This document shows, piece by piece, positions 39,887 through 49,062 of a stretch of 64,000 nucleotides of DNA (position 1 is its first letter; every line of letters begins with the position of its first letter). This DNA is from Chitinophaga nivalis (GTDB lineage Bacteria > Bacteroidota > Bacteroidia > Chitinophagales > Chitinophagaceae). The notes beneath the pieces are model-generated. The model was given only the letters and a program-made list of their open reading frames with translations, was not told the DNA's origin and searched no databases. Position numbers and translations under genes: made by a program. The stretch is from contig NZ_JAPDNR010000001.1 in NCBI RefSeq assembly GCF_025989125.1, positions 4,012,301 to 4,076,300 of the forward strand, in the 5' to 3' direction.

Positions 39887-41884
39887 TTACTTACGTTTGT
39901 TGGTATTTGTTTTAACCTGTCTTAAATCGGGTGTAGGGTTTGTGGATAGATGTATCCTGGCGTTTGATCTGGCAGCTGCCGGTTGCCTATTGTGACTGGT
40001 TTTTGTAACGCAATTGTTTACTTTCACTTTAACCGGTCTTCTTACCGGATACTCACACTCAAATCCGGCTGAAATATAGTAAGTTTTGGTAGCCGTAGGT
40101 TTGGCTTTAAAATTATTCCCTGTGAATAATAGATTGCCATTTACCGGGGCATCGTACCAACGGATAACCGCCAACGGACGGTTAGGGAAAAAGCCGTTAA
40201 TGACAACACTATCCCCTTTGCAAATGGTGGTACTATCGAATGACGCACCGGGATATCCGGCAAAACCTCCCATGGTAAATTGTTTCAAAACAGAGTCTGA
40301 TCTGCAACCGGTAATCGTATCTAAAGCTTGAATGTACAAATTGATGGATACCGGCGCCTGGAAGGTTAAAGCGGGAAGTATAACTTTATTTGAGTTTTTA
40401 ACGAGGTAAGAGGTATCATAGGGAGCGCCCATAAAAAACAATCCTATTACCCGAACCTTATAGTAATAAGAAGGCTGATGGTTGGTGATGGTAATGACAG
40501 GAGATTTACACTGAAATCCCTGTGGCACTGTGTACAATGGATTCGTTGTTTTTTTAACAATAACTTTAATGGCTCTACGTATTTTATTCTCACATACATA
40601 TCCCAGACCGACATAATAAGTAGTGGTAATAGCCGGACTAACGCGGTAATCCTGACCCGTGAAGAGGAGATTGCCACCCGTAGGCGCATCATACCACCGG
40701 TAAATAGCGGGTAATGCGTACTCGGCATGCAGCGTGGTGCTGTCATATTTACAAATAGATACACTATCAGCATTTAAAGTGGGCACAGAGGAATGACCGC
40801 CGTAGATGAAGGCTGCGAAGGTGGTATCTGATTGACATCCCGTCTGCAGGTCGGTGGCCTGTACGCCTATATTCGCCTGTACATGGGTTTCAAAATTGAT
40901 GTCAGGTACAATAAAACTACTGGTATTGGTAACACTGAAAGTGGTGTCGAGTATGAGTCCGGACAGCCCGGTATATTTTACGAAGATGTTATACTTCAAA
41001 CCAGGTCTGTAATTACTGACAGTGATGGCCGTGTTGCCGCAGGTCATGGCTGCAGGTACTGTATATACAGGGTTTTCCGGAGGAGGTATGATCGTAACGG
41101 TTACCTTACTGCGGGTGCTTTTGCAGCCACTGACAGTAGTGGCGGCTGCATAATAACTGGTCGTAGTTGCAGGCGTAACGGTGAAATTATTTCCGGTATA
41201 CAGCAAGGTGCCACCAGTTAAGGCATTATACCACGAGATAGTAGCGCCGGCTCCGCCGCTGGCCGAGAGTGTAACGGATTTGCCAGGGCATATGGCCGTA
41301 TCCCTGCTGATTGCCGGTGGATTGGTGGCTGGTTTCTTATAGGCATAATAAAGCCGGAATGAATTTAACAGCCCCAGTAAAGTACTGTTAAGTGAAATTT
41401 TTACCCGGTCGAATGTGGCGCCGGGTTTTAATGATATTTCAGCTCTGGTATTGTTATTTAATAACCTGATCGAACCTGATATAGATGTTTGCAGATCATT
41501 GTTGGGAATCGTGCCATTAAATGTTTGGGTGGATATACCACCAAACAGATTAACGGATAGTACCGCATTGCTGCTGCCAATACCTATTACTAAAGAGTCG
41601 CATCCATTATTGCTAAGATCACTGAAGATAAGCGTTTGTTCAACACTGACGCCAAGCAGGCCGGCAGTAATCGTAAAAGTAGAATAGTCGTCCAGATCGC
41701 TGTTGTTGATGGGCGCATCCGGTGCGGTGATGCCACATAGGACACAAAGCCCATTAACCTGATTGGTTTGTTGTGTTGCATAGATATACTGGCTAAATAC
41801 TTTTCCGGTAATCAGGTTAGTAAGAAAAAAGAGAATAAGGAAAAAGAGGTATTTCCGGGTGATGACATATGGTATCTGTTTCAT
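39887..41884 (-). CDS. Secreted Ig-like repeat protein
   Basis: This is a 665-residue exported protein with a long signal peptide (YLFFLILFFLTNLITGKVFS, cut before QYIYATQ). Residues ~30-190 form a unique beta-rich domain. Three Ig-like (CHU/PKD-like) modules follow. Each has the pattern C.G.S.TL.A...RWYDA.TGGNLLFTG and a C-terminal TTYYV strand. The last ~40 residues are basic and low-complexity (SHNRQPAAARSNARIH). No T9SS type-A or type-B CTD is visible, so the export route after Sec is unclear. Function unknown. Confidence 0.85.
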   Translation of the reverse strand: MKQIPYVITRKYLFFLILFFLTNLITGKVFSQYIYATQQTNQVNGLCVLCGITAPDAPINNSDLDDYSTFTITAGLLGVSVEQTLIFSDLSNNGCDSLVIGIGSSNAVLSVNLFGGISTQTFNGTIPNNDLQTSISGSIRLLNNNTRAEISLKPGATFDRVKISLNSTLLGLLNSFRLYYAYKKPATNPPAISRDTAICPGKSVTLSASGGAGATISWYNALTGGTLLYTGNNFTVTPATTTSYYAAATTVSGCKSTRSKVTVTIIPPPENPVYTVPAAMTCGNTAITVSNYRPGLKYNIFVKYTGLSGLILDTTFSVTNTSSFIVPDINFETHVQANIGVQATDLQTGCQSDTTFAAFIYGGHSSVPTLNADSVSICKYDSTTLHAEYALPAIYRWYDAPTGGNLLFTGQDYRVSPAITTTYYVGLGYVCENKIRRAIKVIVKKTTNPLYTVPQGFQCKSPVITITNHQPSYYYKVRVIGLFFMGAPYDTSYLVKNSNKVILPALTFQAPVSINLYIQALDTITGCRSDSVLKQFTMGGFAGYPGASFDSTTICKGDSVVINGFFPNRPLAVIRWYDAPVNGNLLFTGNNFKAKPTATKTYYISAGFECEYPVRRPVKVKVNNCVTKTSHNRQPAAARSNARIHLSTNPTPDLRQVKTNTNKRK

Positions 41885-42081
41885 GGCTGAATGGTTTTAA
41901 GGATGTGTGAATAGGAATGTTGTGTCCGGGTTTTGCTGATGATGCGATGGCTAAATCTGTTGGAATTTTTGGCAGGGATTAAATACCTTTTACAGTTGAT
42001 GGTTGTGGAGTGGTACATAGGATAATAGGTGTATATAGGATGTAAGGATAGGGATGATAGGATAATACTTGTGGCAACTGC

Positions 42082-42543
42082 TTAAATCTGAATAATCATA
42101 TCCGGTGGAATCAATGAACTGGCGGTGGATAGCTTAGAGAAATGCACCATGTAAAAGGTAGCAGTTTCTCCGGCCATTGACTGGCCATGATCTTTAAGCC
42201 TGATTACGCTGCCGGTAACAGATAGGGGCTGTTTTACTGCCGGAGTCCAATGGGGAATGATAAGGCCCAGGTATTCATATTCCCATCCGGCAGTTTCGGT
42301 ACCGGCAACACCAATACCAATCATGCTGATCAGGTTACAATCTGCTTTAGTGGTTAATTTTCCCCGGATTTTTAGTTCCAGTCCATTGCCCATGGTTAGA
42401 TTACCGTATAGCATTCCGCTGCTGTTTTGCCGTATGGTCATGATGCCTTCTCCAAACTTCAGGTCTGCGACAGGCGTTGTCAGGTGTTTACTGTTGATGA
42501 ACGCCCGATAGATGTAATCACCATTTAAGTTAATGTAAGCCAT
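42082..42543 (-). CDS. Hypothetical protein, last gene of the hemocyanin-like operon
   Basis: This is a 153-residue cytoplasmic protein without signal peptide, beta-rich, starting MAYINLNGDYIYRAFINS. I do not recognise a family. The Gly/Thr-rich middle (GNLTMGNGLELKIRGKL) and the C-terminus (FYMVHFSKLSTASS) suggest an all-beta fold. Its first 14 bp overlap the end of the upstream membrane-protein gene, so translation is likely coupled. That places it in the operon with the hemocyanin-like protein. Confidence 0.75.
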   Translation of the reverse strand: MAYINLNGDYIYRAFINSKHLTTPVADLKFGEGIMTIRQNSSGMLYGNLTMGNGLELKIRGKLTTKADCNLISMIGIGVAGTETAGWEYEYLGLIIPHWTPAVKQPLSVTGSVIRLKDHGQSMAGETATFYMVHFSKLSTASSLIPPDMIIQI

Positions 42544-43204
42544 GTTTAATTGATTTGAGAAGATGATGGATACTAAGCCGGGTATTTATCAGTAAGGATG
42601 ATAAAACAAGGCCGGTAATGGATAGGCCGATAATCCAATCGTTATTCATATATCGCCAGTTGATCAGGAGCGCCAGGTATGCAGTCAGCTGTATGTACCA
42701 GGGGATAAAATATTTTCTGATGAAACAGGTATGGTACATCTGGTAAATGTTATACACCATGATGAGTAGAAAGAGCAGCAGCATCTCCGGCGTATAGGGG
42801 ATTTTAGCTATGCCAACGGAGCTGAATAGGCTCAGGTAAATACCCCAGCAAACCGGACATTTAGGAAATAAAGCAATAAGCATTGCTGTTACGACGTGGC
42901 GGATAGTTTGTTTTATCGCTTTGGAGGTATTTACAGCCGGTAGTTTTTTTATTTTATGCAATAACATCTCCGGGTTTAATATATCCATTTCATTTTTGAA
43001 AACATGTACTTTCCGGCCATTGATAGTAATATTTGTAGGGTTAGTGAATAATCTGCCAGGCAGGAGGTATTTACCCGCTTTTTTTTCCCGCCAGCAGGGT
43101 AATTGATGTTGTTGGAGCAGAACAGTCCTGATGATTTGTCGTATGGCTGATCGGCTTTGCCCCGTTGCATTTCCCCAGTTGATCGTAATTTGTAGGTTGT
43201 TCAT
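42530..43204 (-). CDS. Membrane protein with thioredoxin-like N-terminus and CPVC-containing membrane segment
   Basis: This is a 224-residue protein from ATG 43204 (MNNLQITINWGNAT), 7 bp after the hemocyanin-like gene. An upstream ATG at 43291 lies inside that gene and is less likely. Residues 1-~75 resemble a thioredoxin-like fold without CxxC, with a cis-Pro-type NPTNITINGRKV. About four membrane helices follow, starting at residue ~105. The first carries Lys-Cys-Pro-Val-Cys-Trp, similar to MerC-like metal-transport or redox membrane proteins. It could handle copper or thiols for the neighbouring copper protein. That role is a guess. Confidence 0.72.
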   Translation of the reverse strand: MNNLQITINWGNATGQSRSAIRQIIRTVLLQQHQLPCWREKKAGKYLLPGRLFTNPTNITINGRKVHVFKNEMDILNPEMLLHKIKKLPAVNTSKAIKQTIRHVVTAMLIALFPKCPVCWGIYLSLFSSVGIAKIPYTPEMLLLFLLIMVYNIYQMYHTCFIRKYFIPWYIQLTAYLALLINWRYMNNDWIIGLSITGLVLSSLLINTRLSIHHLLKSIKHGLH

Positions 43205-43211
43205 GTGGCAT

Positions 43212-45749
43212 TTATTTAGATAGTTTAATCGAAAAGGATCGGAATGATGCATTATCCAGGCTGCACATGGTTTCCATAATACCTTGCTCAAAAGGACGAT
43301 TAAACGGATAGCCCATCTCCCGGATATCCGGATAGGTATCTTTGGCGCCGCAATAGCTCATAGATCCGCAACAGTTTTCGGTACCGCTGTAGTCCTTGTT
43401 CCAATCTGTAAGCAGCACCATCATATAATAAGGCATTCCTTCCGCCGAACCACGTGGATACAAAAGATTATATGGCAATCCGCAATCGCAGAATGATAAG
43501 TCATACACTCTGCGGAATGCATGCATAATGGATTCGGTAAGTTGAGGTTCATACTCGTCTATACTGTCGTGTAGGAAGTGGATGAATGATTCAATGAATT
43601 TTGTGATGGCCAGGAATGCGTTATCTGGCTTGCCGATGGTTAATTCGTGTTGTGTTTGATGATATGCCGCATTAATGGCAGAGAGCATATCGGGAGAGGT
43701 GCTTAAGTTTAATTGATTGATTTCTTCCCAAACAATGGTAAGAATTTTGAAGTATTTGGTGAGAATGCTGATTAAATTGGATTGATAGATAGGAATATCG
43801 GCAGCTGATGTATGGACAGATGTTTTATAAAGGAGATAATAATCAAGCAGATTGGGATGCGCGTCTGCATTATGGTTGAAGGAATCCGTGGAGGCGATTA
43901 ACTGCTCAAGTGCATCTAAAAAGTGGGTAACACCACCTGCCAGCATTTCTTCCATATCGACAATGGATAAAGGTTTATAGCCAATGTTTTCTATGTCCGG
44001 ATTGATGACTGCTGGTTTTCTGATAATAGAAGAATCGATGTCCCGTCTGCAGACTACATTTCTTGAATTACCTGGCATTTCATAGGTGAATTTATCAAAT
44101 TCAATCCACATGCTTCTATCCTCCGCAAAAGCTTTGGGTACCATGAACATCCTGATGGTTACCTTGGAGATGACGGGTGACAGGTTTTGTATCCGAAGGT
44201 AATAGCAGTATTGTTCATGATTCAGGTAGGGGTAGGGGATACGATAGGAGCTTGCTGCAGCTGGCAGATCTGATATCGTAATAAAACCTGTTGACATTTT
44301 CGTGTTTATCGTGGATAAGGTATTCAGCCGGATACTACTTTTAGTAGCCGGATTATCTATCATAATGAAGGAATCAGAATAGTCCTTATTCCAGTGCTCA
44401 TGACCGAAACATTTTTCTCCTATTTCCGCTAATGACATGCCCAGTTGCAGGCCTATGGAAGATAGCTCTTTCAAATCGCAGATAATGATATCCGGAGACC
44501 AGTCATACCCTTTCCTGATTAATACATTGGGGCTATCAGAAAAATCAATTGGTTTTTGCGTATTCTGCCAGGAAATACTTAAATTATTGATGTGTCTGTG
44601 CCAGCGATAGAATAGGGGATCTCTTACTGCAGTGGCGGTGGCGCTCATTACGCCCCAGGGCGCCGGGGTGCCGGGTGCATTGGCGATGAGGTTATGACCC
44701 AGATTATGAATGTTCCCATAATATTCATGAATATCCCTGAATGATTCCACTTGTGTATGGAGAGACTCTATGATTAATCCGATTAAATCGGCGGTTAACT
44801 TTATTTTTTTAGTATCTGTTTTGATGTATCCATTGAGCATCGCTTCGGCTATTTTCTGCATGTATATTCTATGCTGTGCAACACTATATGTGATCGTGCC
44901 ATCCTGATTGGTTAATGGTTGTACGGTCCAATCCTTTTCTCTTTTGCTGTATTGAATATCACCAAATAACTGTACAAGCCCTCCGGGATCATATCCAACA
45001 TCTATGGCAGTACTAAAATCGTAGGGAGTTACCTTGTTGAGTCCGCAGGACAGCCTGTGTGCTTCATAGTGTGCGAGTAATTGCTGGTGCATATAGATGA
45101 ATAACTCGCCATGCCTTTCTTTTTCTTTATATCGTACATTTCCTTTTTGATCTGTTTCCGGTACTCCTCCATTGGGATAAACAACATGCCAGTGTTCATG
45201 ATGCTCATTCAATAAAGGATCTTCCCGAAAATAGTTAAGCAGGTTTTCTTCGGGGCTGGAGCAACCGCCGGTAGCATAACTGTTTTTTTCAGTAACATCG
45301 CTGTCGGCTACCATCAAAACTTTGTAGCACTGGGAGGGTATTACTTTATGGGGGTCTCTTTGTATAATCCCGGGGATGGTGCCGCCGAGATTCTTTTTTG
45401 CTAACTTATTATGCGTGATGAACACCATAAACGCATATTTTTTTATTTCGGTATTATGATCTGAATCATTATAGTATTGAATCGCCTGGTCAATAGCCTC
45501 TTTGGCTGTTTTGTTTTTGTCATTGGCTATATTATATAGGGTTGTGATGATTTCTTTGGCGATTGTCTGGTGTTCGTTGCTGAATGCTGAAAAATTTTCA
45601 TTGCTGGTAGCGTTTGATGGTGTGGCAACGTTCGCGTGTTGGATGCCCGGTAGTATTATCTGATGTGGTACCGTAGTGTTGTTTACCGGGATCAAAGATT
45701 TGGAAAAATTATTCCAGATGGCTTGTCGAATTTCATTAATGTCCGGCAT
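43212..45749 (-). CDS. Arthropod-type hemocyanin/prophenoloxidase homologue (type 3 copper protein)
   Basis: This is an 845-residue protein with no signal peptide. CuA ligands are His184, His188 (HHEHWHVVYP) and His221 (GELFIYMHQQLLAHYEAHRL). CuB ligands are His348, His352 (HNLGH) and His384 (DPLFYRWHRHINNL). The C-terminal domain has CDCGLPYNLLYPRGSAEGM, LLTDWNKD, SYCGAKDTYPD and MGYPFNRPF, all characteristic of arthropod hemocyanins and prophenoloxidases rather than bacterial tyrosinases. Family members bind oxygen or oxidise phenols. It is ~150 residues longer than arthropod subunits, mostly at the N-terminus. A membrane protein and a small unknown protein follow in the same operon. Oxygen carrier versus phenoloxidase cannot be decided here. 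Confidence 0.9.
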   Translation of the reverse strand: MPDINEIRQAIWNNFSKSLIPVNNTTVPHQIILPGIQHANVATPSNATSNENFSAFSNEHQTIAKEIITTLYNIANDKNKTAKEAIDQAIQYYNDSDHNTEIKKYAFMVFITHNKLAKKNLGGTIPGIIQRDPHKVIPSQCYKVLMVADSDVTEKNSYATGGCSSPEENLLNYFREDPLLNEHHEHWHVVYPNGGVPETDQKGNVRYKEKERHGELFIYMHQQLLAHYEAHRLSCGLNKVTPYDFSTAIDVGYDPGGLVQLFGDIQYSKREKDWTVQPLTNQDGTITYSVAQHRIYMQKIAEAMLNGYIKTDTKKIKLTADLIGLIIESLHTQVESFRDIHEYYGNIHNLGHNLIANAPGTPAPWGVMSATATAVRDPLFYRWHRHINNLSISWQNTQKPIDFSDSPNVLIRKGYDWSPDIIICDLKELSSIGLQLGMSLAEIGEKCFGHEHWNKDYSDSFIMIDNPATKSSIRLNTLSTINTKMSTGFITISDLPAAASSYRIPYPYLNHEQYCYYLRIQNLSPVISKVTIRMFMVPKAFAEDRSMWIEFDKFTYEMPGNSRNVVCRRDIDSSIIRKPAVINPDIENIGYKPLSIVDMEEMLAGGVTHFLDALEQLIASTDSFNHNADAHPNLLDYYLLYKTSVHTSAADIPIYQSNLISILTKYFKILTIVWEEINQLNLSTSPDMLSAINAAYHQTQHELTIGKPDNAFLAITKFIESFIHFLHDSIDEYEPQLTESIMHAFRRVYDLSFCDCGLPYNLLYPRGSAEGMPYYMMVLLTDWNKDYSGTENCCGSMSYCGAKDTYPDIREMGYPFNRPFEQGIMETMCSLDNASFRSFSIKLSK

Positions 45750-46507
45750 AGGATTATGGATTAGGTGAATAGTAAGTATTTGACGCTATACATACCATGT
45801 AGACTTACATGTGTACAGGTTGCTATTAAACATAGTTGCCTGGATGTTTAATACAGTTGAATGGTGCGATATGTGTAATGCCTGTTTTTTGTTGGGTGGT
45901 AGCTATGTTTAAGATGAAATGTTGTGTTGATAGGTCTTTTAGGTAATGGATCAGGTTTTTGTTTAAATACTCTATAAGGATATTGCTGCAGGGGTAAATT
46001 TTTCTTATTTAGAATTTTAAAGGGTTAACGCAGTAATGATAATATGGTATTGTATCATTAATAGTAATGTAAGGCGTAGTAACATGATCGGTTGGGGTAA
46101 TGGGTATTGGTTATCTTTTTTTCTTACGTTATTAAGTATGATAGTAAAGTTATAAAGTTTGAGCAGAGGATCGATAGCAGTATTAGTTTTTTTTATTTTA
46201 TTGTTTTAGAAACGATAGTTTTTTTAATAATCATTTTGGGTTTTATTGGCTTTGTAGTGTTGTGCTTGAAGTGAAGATGGTATAAGGGCTTATGGATGAT
46301 GTTGCTGGTGGGATTAGGTATGTTTATCTGCTATCTGCCTGGATGTTTTTTTGAATTTATTTACGCGTTGCAAACGTGAAGAAATTTATAAACTGATTTG
46401 TTGGAAAAATGAATGCACTTGGTTGCGTTACTTTTGAATTGTTTATTGACACCTAAGCACGGAATGAAATCAAACTAATTAATCACAAAATTATAAATCA
46501 TTATCCT
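45750..46507. other. Long AT-rich divergent promoter region
   Basis: These 758 bp contain no gene I can support. They separate the minus-strand hemocyanin-like operon from the plus-strand cupin gene and should hold both promoters. A Bacteroidota -7-like element TACTTTTG is at 46429-46436, about 70 bp before the cupin start, but I find no properly spaced -33 box. The sequence is visibly AT-richer than the operons to the left. Confidence 0.4.
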
Positions 46508-46999
46508 ATGAAATTATCTTCTTTTTGGATCAACCATTTAGGTCTCGAAAAATTTGATAAAGGTGGTTATTTAAAGGAAACATACCGGTCATCATTGCCA
46601 ATACCAATGATGGTACCATTTTCCGGAGAGAGAGCAGCATCTACCGCCATTTATTACTTGTTGGAATTTGGTGACTTTTCCGGATTTCATCGCCTGTTGT
46701 CAGATGAAATGTGGCATTATTATGCAGGAGATACACTTTTTATTTATGAATTATTAACGGATGGAAGATTGAAGACGCATCGATTGGGCAAGGATGTTTT
46801 ATCAGGAGAAGTATTACAACTTGTTATACCTGCAGGTAATTGGTTTGCTGAGCGGGTGGAAACGCCGGATGGATTCAGTCTTTCAGGATGTACTATTGCT
46901 CCTGGTTTTGATTATGCGGATGCGGTGATGGGAAACCGAATGGAATTAATAAAGGAATTTCCGCAACATGAGCAACTCATATCATCACTTGCATATTAA
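46508..46999 (+). CDS. Cupin domain protein, DUF985 family
   Basis: This is a 163-residue RmlC-like cupin. Family features are GGYLKETYRS near the N-terminus, ASTAIYYLLEFGDFSGFHRLLSDEMWHYYAGDTL in the barrel, and APGFDYADAVMGNRMEL...FPQHEQL at the end. His and Glu residues in the barrel could bind a metal or sugar. The family (Cupin_5, as in yeast YML079w) has no settled activity. It is divergent from the hemocyanin-like operon and followed by the HPPD-like gene. Confidence 0.88.
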   Translation: MKLSSFWINHLGLEKFDKGGYLKETYRSSLPIPMMVPFSGERAASTAIYYLLEFGDFSGFHRLLSDEMWHYYAGDTLFIYELLTDGRLKTHRLGKDVLSGEVLQLVIPAGNWFAERVETPDGFSLSGCTIAPGFDYADAVMGNRMELIKEFPQHEQLISSLAY

Positions 47000-47237
47000 T
47001 ATTAAGCAGTAGTGATGTGATTTTTTAGAAAGAACTAGTTGTACGTTGGTGTACATGAGGCAGGCATACCGGTTGCAAGCCGGATATTTTTGAAGATAAT
47101 AGTGTCGGAACCGATGTAATCGGTTTGAGTATTGTGAGATAAGTATTGTTTGAAGTCGGATGGCATTTTTTTGATGTAAATGTAAATTGATCATAGTTAG
47201 TAGCACGCTTTACCCCATCACCCTTAAATCCTATCCT

Positions 47238-48278
47238 ATGTTAGTTGAAGTTAACCCGTTTGAATATACCCGTTCTTTTTTGAGTATTGAGTATAATATC
47301 CATGTCGAAGAGCTGACACATCTGATGATGCTCCTGGGATTTCAGGAAAAAAATACCGGATCCGATTTGTTGTACAAGGTATATGAGAGAACAGATAAGG
47401 ATCCGGCCAATGGAGAGCAATTGGTTTTTTATCAGACTTTTTCAGCCCTGGGAAATGAACTCGCCGGTGTTTATGCAGGCGCCCCGGTTAGTCTGGTGTG
47501 TTGTGTAGCAGATATGAATAAAATCCTGCCTGAGTTAGAAAGATGTTTTAATAGCTACGTATGGTTTGATGAATTTGAAGAGGTGAGAAATGCAGCGGAT
47601 GAATCGATCGTATTAGCTGTTGATAATTGGCTGAAAGTACTCTTTGTTGAAGAGAAAGGAGTGCGGATTAAATCGGATAAAATGACGAATAATGAAGGAC
47701 TTGACAAGAAGCCTATGTCTGCCATGAAGTATTATTTTGGTAATATACAGTTGCATAGTGGTGGCGTAGTAGAAAAAGTGTTTCAGTATTTATTACAGCA
47801 GGTTCATGTATATGAGGTAAGAGATCCGGTCTATGATTTTAAAAATAGAATCATAGCGTCTGTGCTCGATGATACCACCATTTCCGGTATATGTATGTAT
47901 CATAAATATGGAGAGAATATTTATGATATTACCGGACGGAATATGAATGTATTAGTAATTTACACGCGTAGTGTAATGGATCTTTCTGAGATCCTTATAC
48001 AAGAAGGATATTCAATTAAAAGGGCTCCCCGGTTGTATTATGAGCTATTGTACCGGAGTGGTAAGATAAGCAGGGACGTACTGGACGAATATGAGAAAAT
48101 GGGAATTAAATGTAATGGAAAGGAACTGGATGTCCTGTATTTTGACATGGCTTCATTCTGTGGTAATAGGCATTTAATCTGCAGAATTGTGGAAGAAAAA
48201 GAAGGACTTGAACTGGTGGATATATTAAGAGATAATATTTTAAGTATCACGGAAATGGTAGCCCGGGAACACTTATAG
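47238..48278 (+). CDS. HPPD/hydroxymandelate-synthase-like VOC protein, probably non-catalytic
   Basis: This is about 346 residues from ATG 47238 (MLVEVNPFEYTRSF); an ATG at 47187 adds 17 poorly conserved residues. Two VOC modules and the tail YYELLYRSGKISRDVLDEYEKMGIK resemble 4-hydroxyphenylpyruvate dioxygenase. The three iron ligands of HPPD (His, His, Glu) appear replaced. The segment equivalent to GVQHIAL reads NMNVLVI, the final FFEIIQR-like strand reads ICRIVEE, and the first His position looks like Tyr. If real, the enzyme has lost dioxygenase chemistry. The resemblance is at fold level and remembered, so confidence is moderate. Its neighbour is a phenol-oxidase-type protein, which fits an aromatic theme. 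Confidence 0.5.
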   Translation: MLVEVNPFEYTRSFLSIEYNIHVEELTHLMMLLGFQEKNTGSDLLYKVYERTDKDPANGEQLVFYQTFSALGNELAGVYAGAPVSLVCCVADMNKILPELERCFNSYVWFDEFEEVRNAADESIVLAVDNWLKVLFVEEKGVRIKSDKMTNNEGLDKKPMSAMKYYFGNIQLHSGGVVEKVFQYLLQQVHVYEVRDPVYDFKNRIIASVLDDTTISGICMYHKYGENIYDITGRNMNVLVIYTRSVMDLSEILIQEGYSIKRAPRLYYELLYRSGKISRDVLDEYEKMGIKCNGKELDVLYFDMASFCGNRHLICRIVEEKEGLELVDILRDNILSITEMVAREHL

Positions 48279-48333
48279 TAGCAAAAGATCACTATCTGCT
48301 TTAATAAATCCATATCCTTCCGGCCTATTAGGT

Positions 48334-48380
48334 GCAGCATAGCACCGCCGGATCTCATCCGGATCCGGCGGCTGTGCTGC
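48334..48380. terminator. Strong bidirectional hairpin between convergent genes
   Basis: A near-perfect ~19-bp stem runs from GCAGCATAGCACCGCCGGATC to its complement, with one bulge and one wobble. It sits between the HPPD-like gene (plus) and the TerD operon (minus). No U-tract is present, so it may act as a boundary or as an mRNA 3' end rather than a classical terminator. Confidence 0.7.
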
Positions 48381-48444
48381 GATTGAATATGGATAAATAA
48401 GCCCGCTGTTGTGGTGTGATACAAAGTGGTCGCCTGTTGATTCG

Positions 48445-49059
48445 CTACAGGTATTTTTGTTGTACGGTGATAATGGTCTCTTCCAGCTGATGATCTTTGC
48501 TAGGCTCGCCTATGGCATTGAACTTCCATTCATTGTTTTTCTTATAGAAGGTTCCCAGCACCATAGCCGTATGACCGGAAAAACCAGCGCCTTTGGCAAT
48601 ATTATAACTGGCGAATACTTCGTGTACCCTGGAGGAGGAGCCTTCATAAAGACGGATAGCAGCAAAAGGAATGGTGCCAAAATCATGTCCCTGGAAGCTA
48701 TTCAGTACGAAGGCGATTTGAGCTACTGCAGGATGCAGTTTCGAAAAGTCGACGGTAATGATTTCGTTATCCAGTCCGTCGTCGCCGTCTATATCACCGG
48801 TGAGGTCATCACCACTGTGTACGATGGCGCCATCAGTGGAACGGAGGTTTGCGAAATAGACCACCTCCCGTTTGTGTTTGCTGTTATCGAACAGGATGCA
48901 GCTTACATCCAGGTCCACGGCTTCTTTTTCGATGCTGCCAGACAGCCTTTTATGTTCAATGGCGCCCCAGTTTACGCCTACGCAAATGTGCTGAAGCTGG
49001 CCACCGTTGCTTTTCCGGAGGGTGATGCGCTGGCCTTTCTGTAAATCAATTGCCATCAT
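48445..49059 (-). CDS. TerD-family stress protein
   Basis: This is a 204-residue calcium-binding TerD/CABP1 protein; Met2 at 49056 is the likelier start (MAIDLQKGQRITL). The family pattern is VGVNWG...VDLDVSCILFD, followed by the acidic calcium loop SGDDLTGDIDGDDGLDNE and VDFSKLHPAVAQIAFVLN. TerD proteins take part in tellurite resistance and in a broader membrane-stress or phage-defence complex. It is the last gene of a four-gene minus-strand operon, 3 bp after the other TerD gene. Confidence 0.93.
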   Translation of the reverse strand: MMAIDLQKGQRITLRKSNGGQLQHICVGVNWGAIEHKRLSGSIEKEAVDLDVSCILFDNSKHKREVVYFANLRSTDGAIVHSGDDLTGDIDGDDGLDNEIITVDFSKLHPAVAQIAFVLNSFQGHDFGTIPFAAIRLYEGSSSRVHEVFASYNIAKGAGFSGHTAMVLGTFYKKNNEWKFNAIGEPSKDHQLEETIITVQQKYL

Positions 49060-49062
49060 GTA

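Noticed and set aside
48409..49044. 211-codon plus-strand frame opposite the TerD gene
   Set aside because: The minus strand encodes a well-conserved TerD protein, so the plus frame is a shadow.
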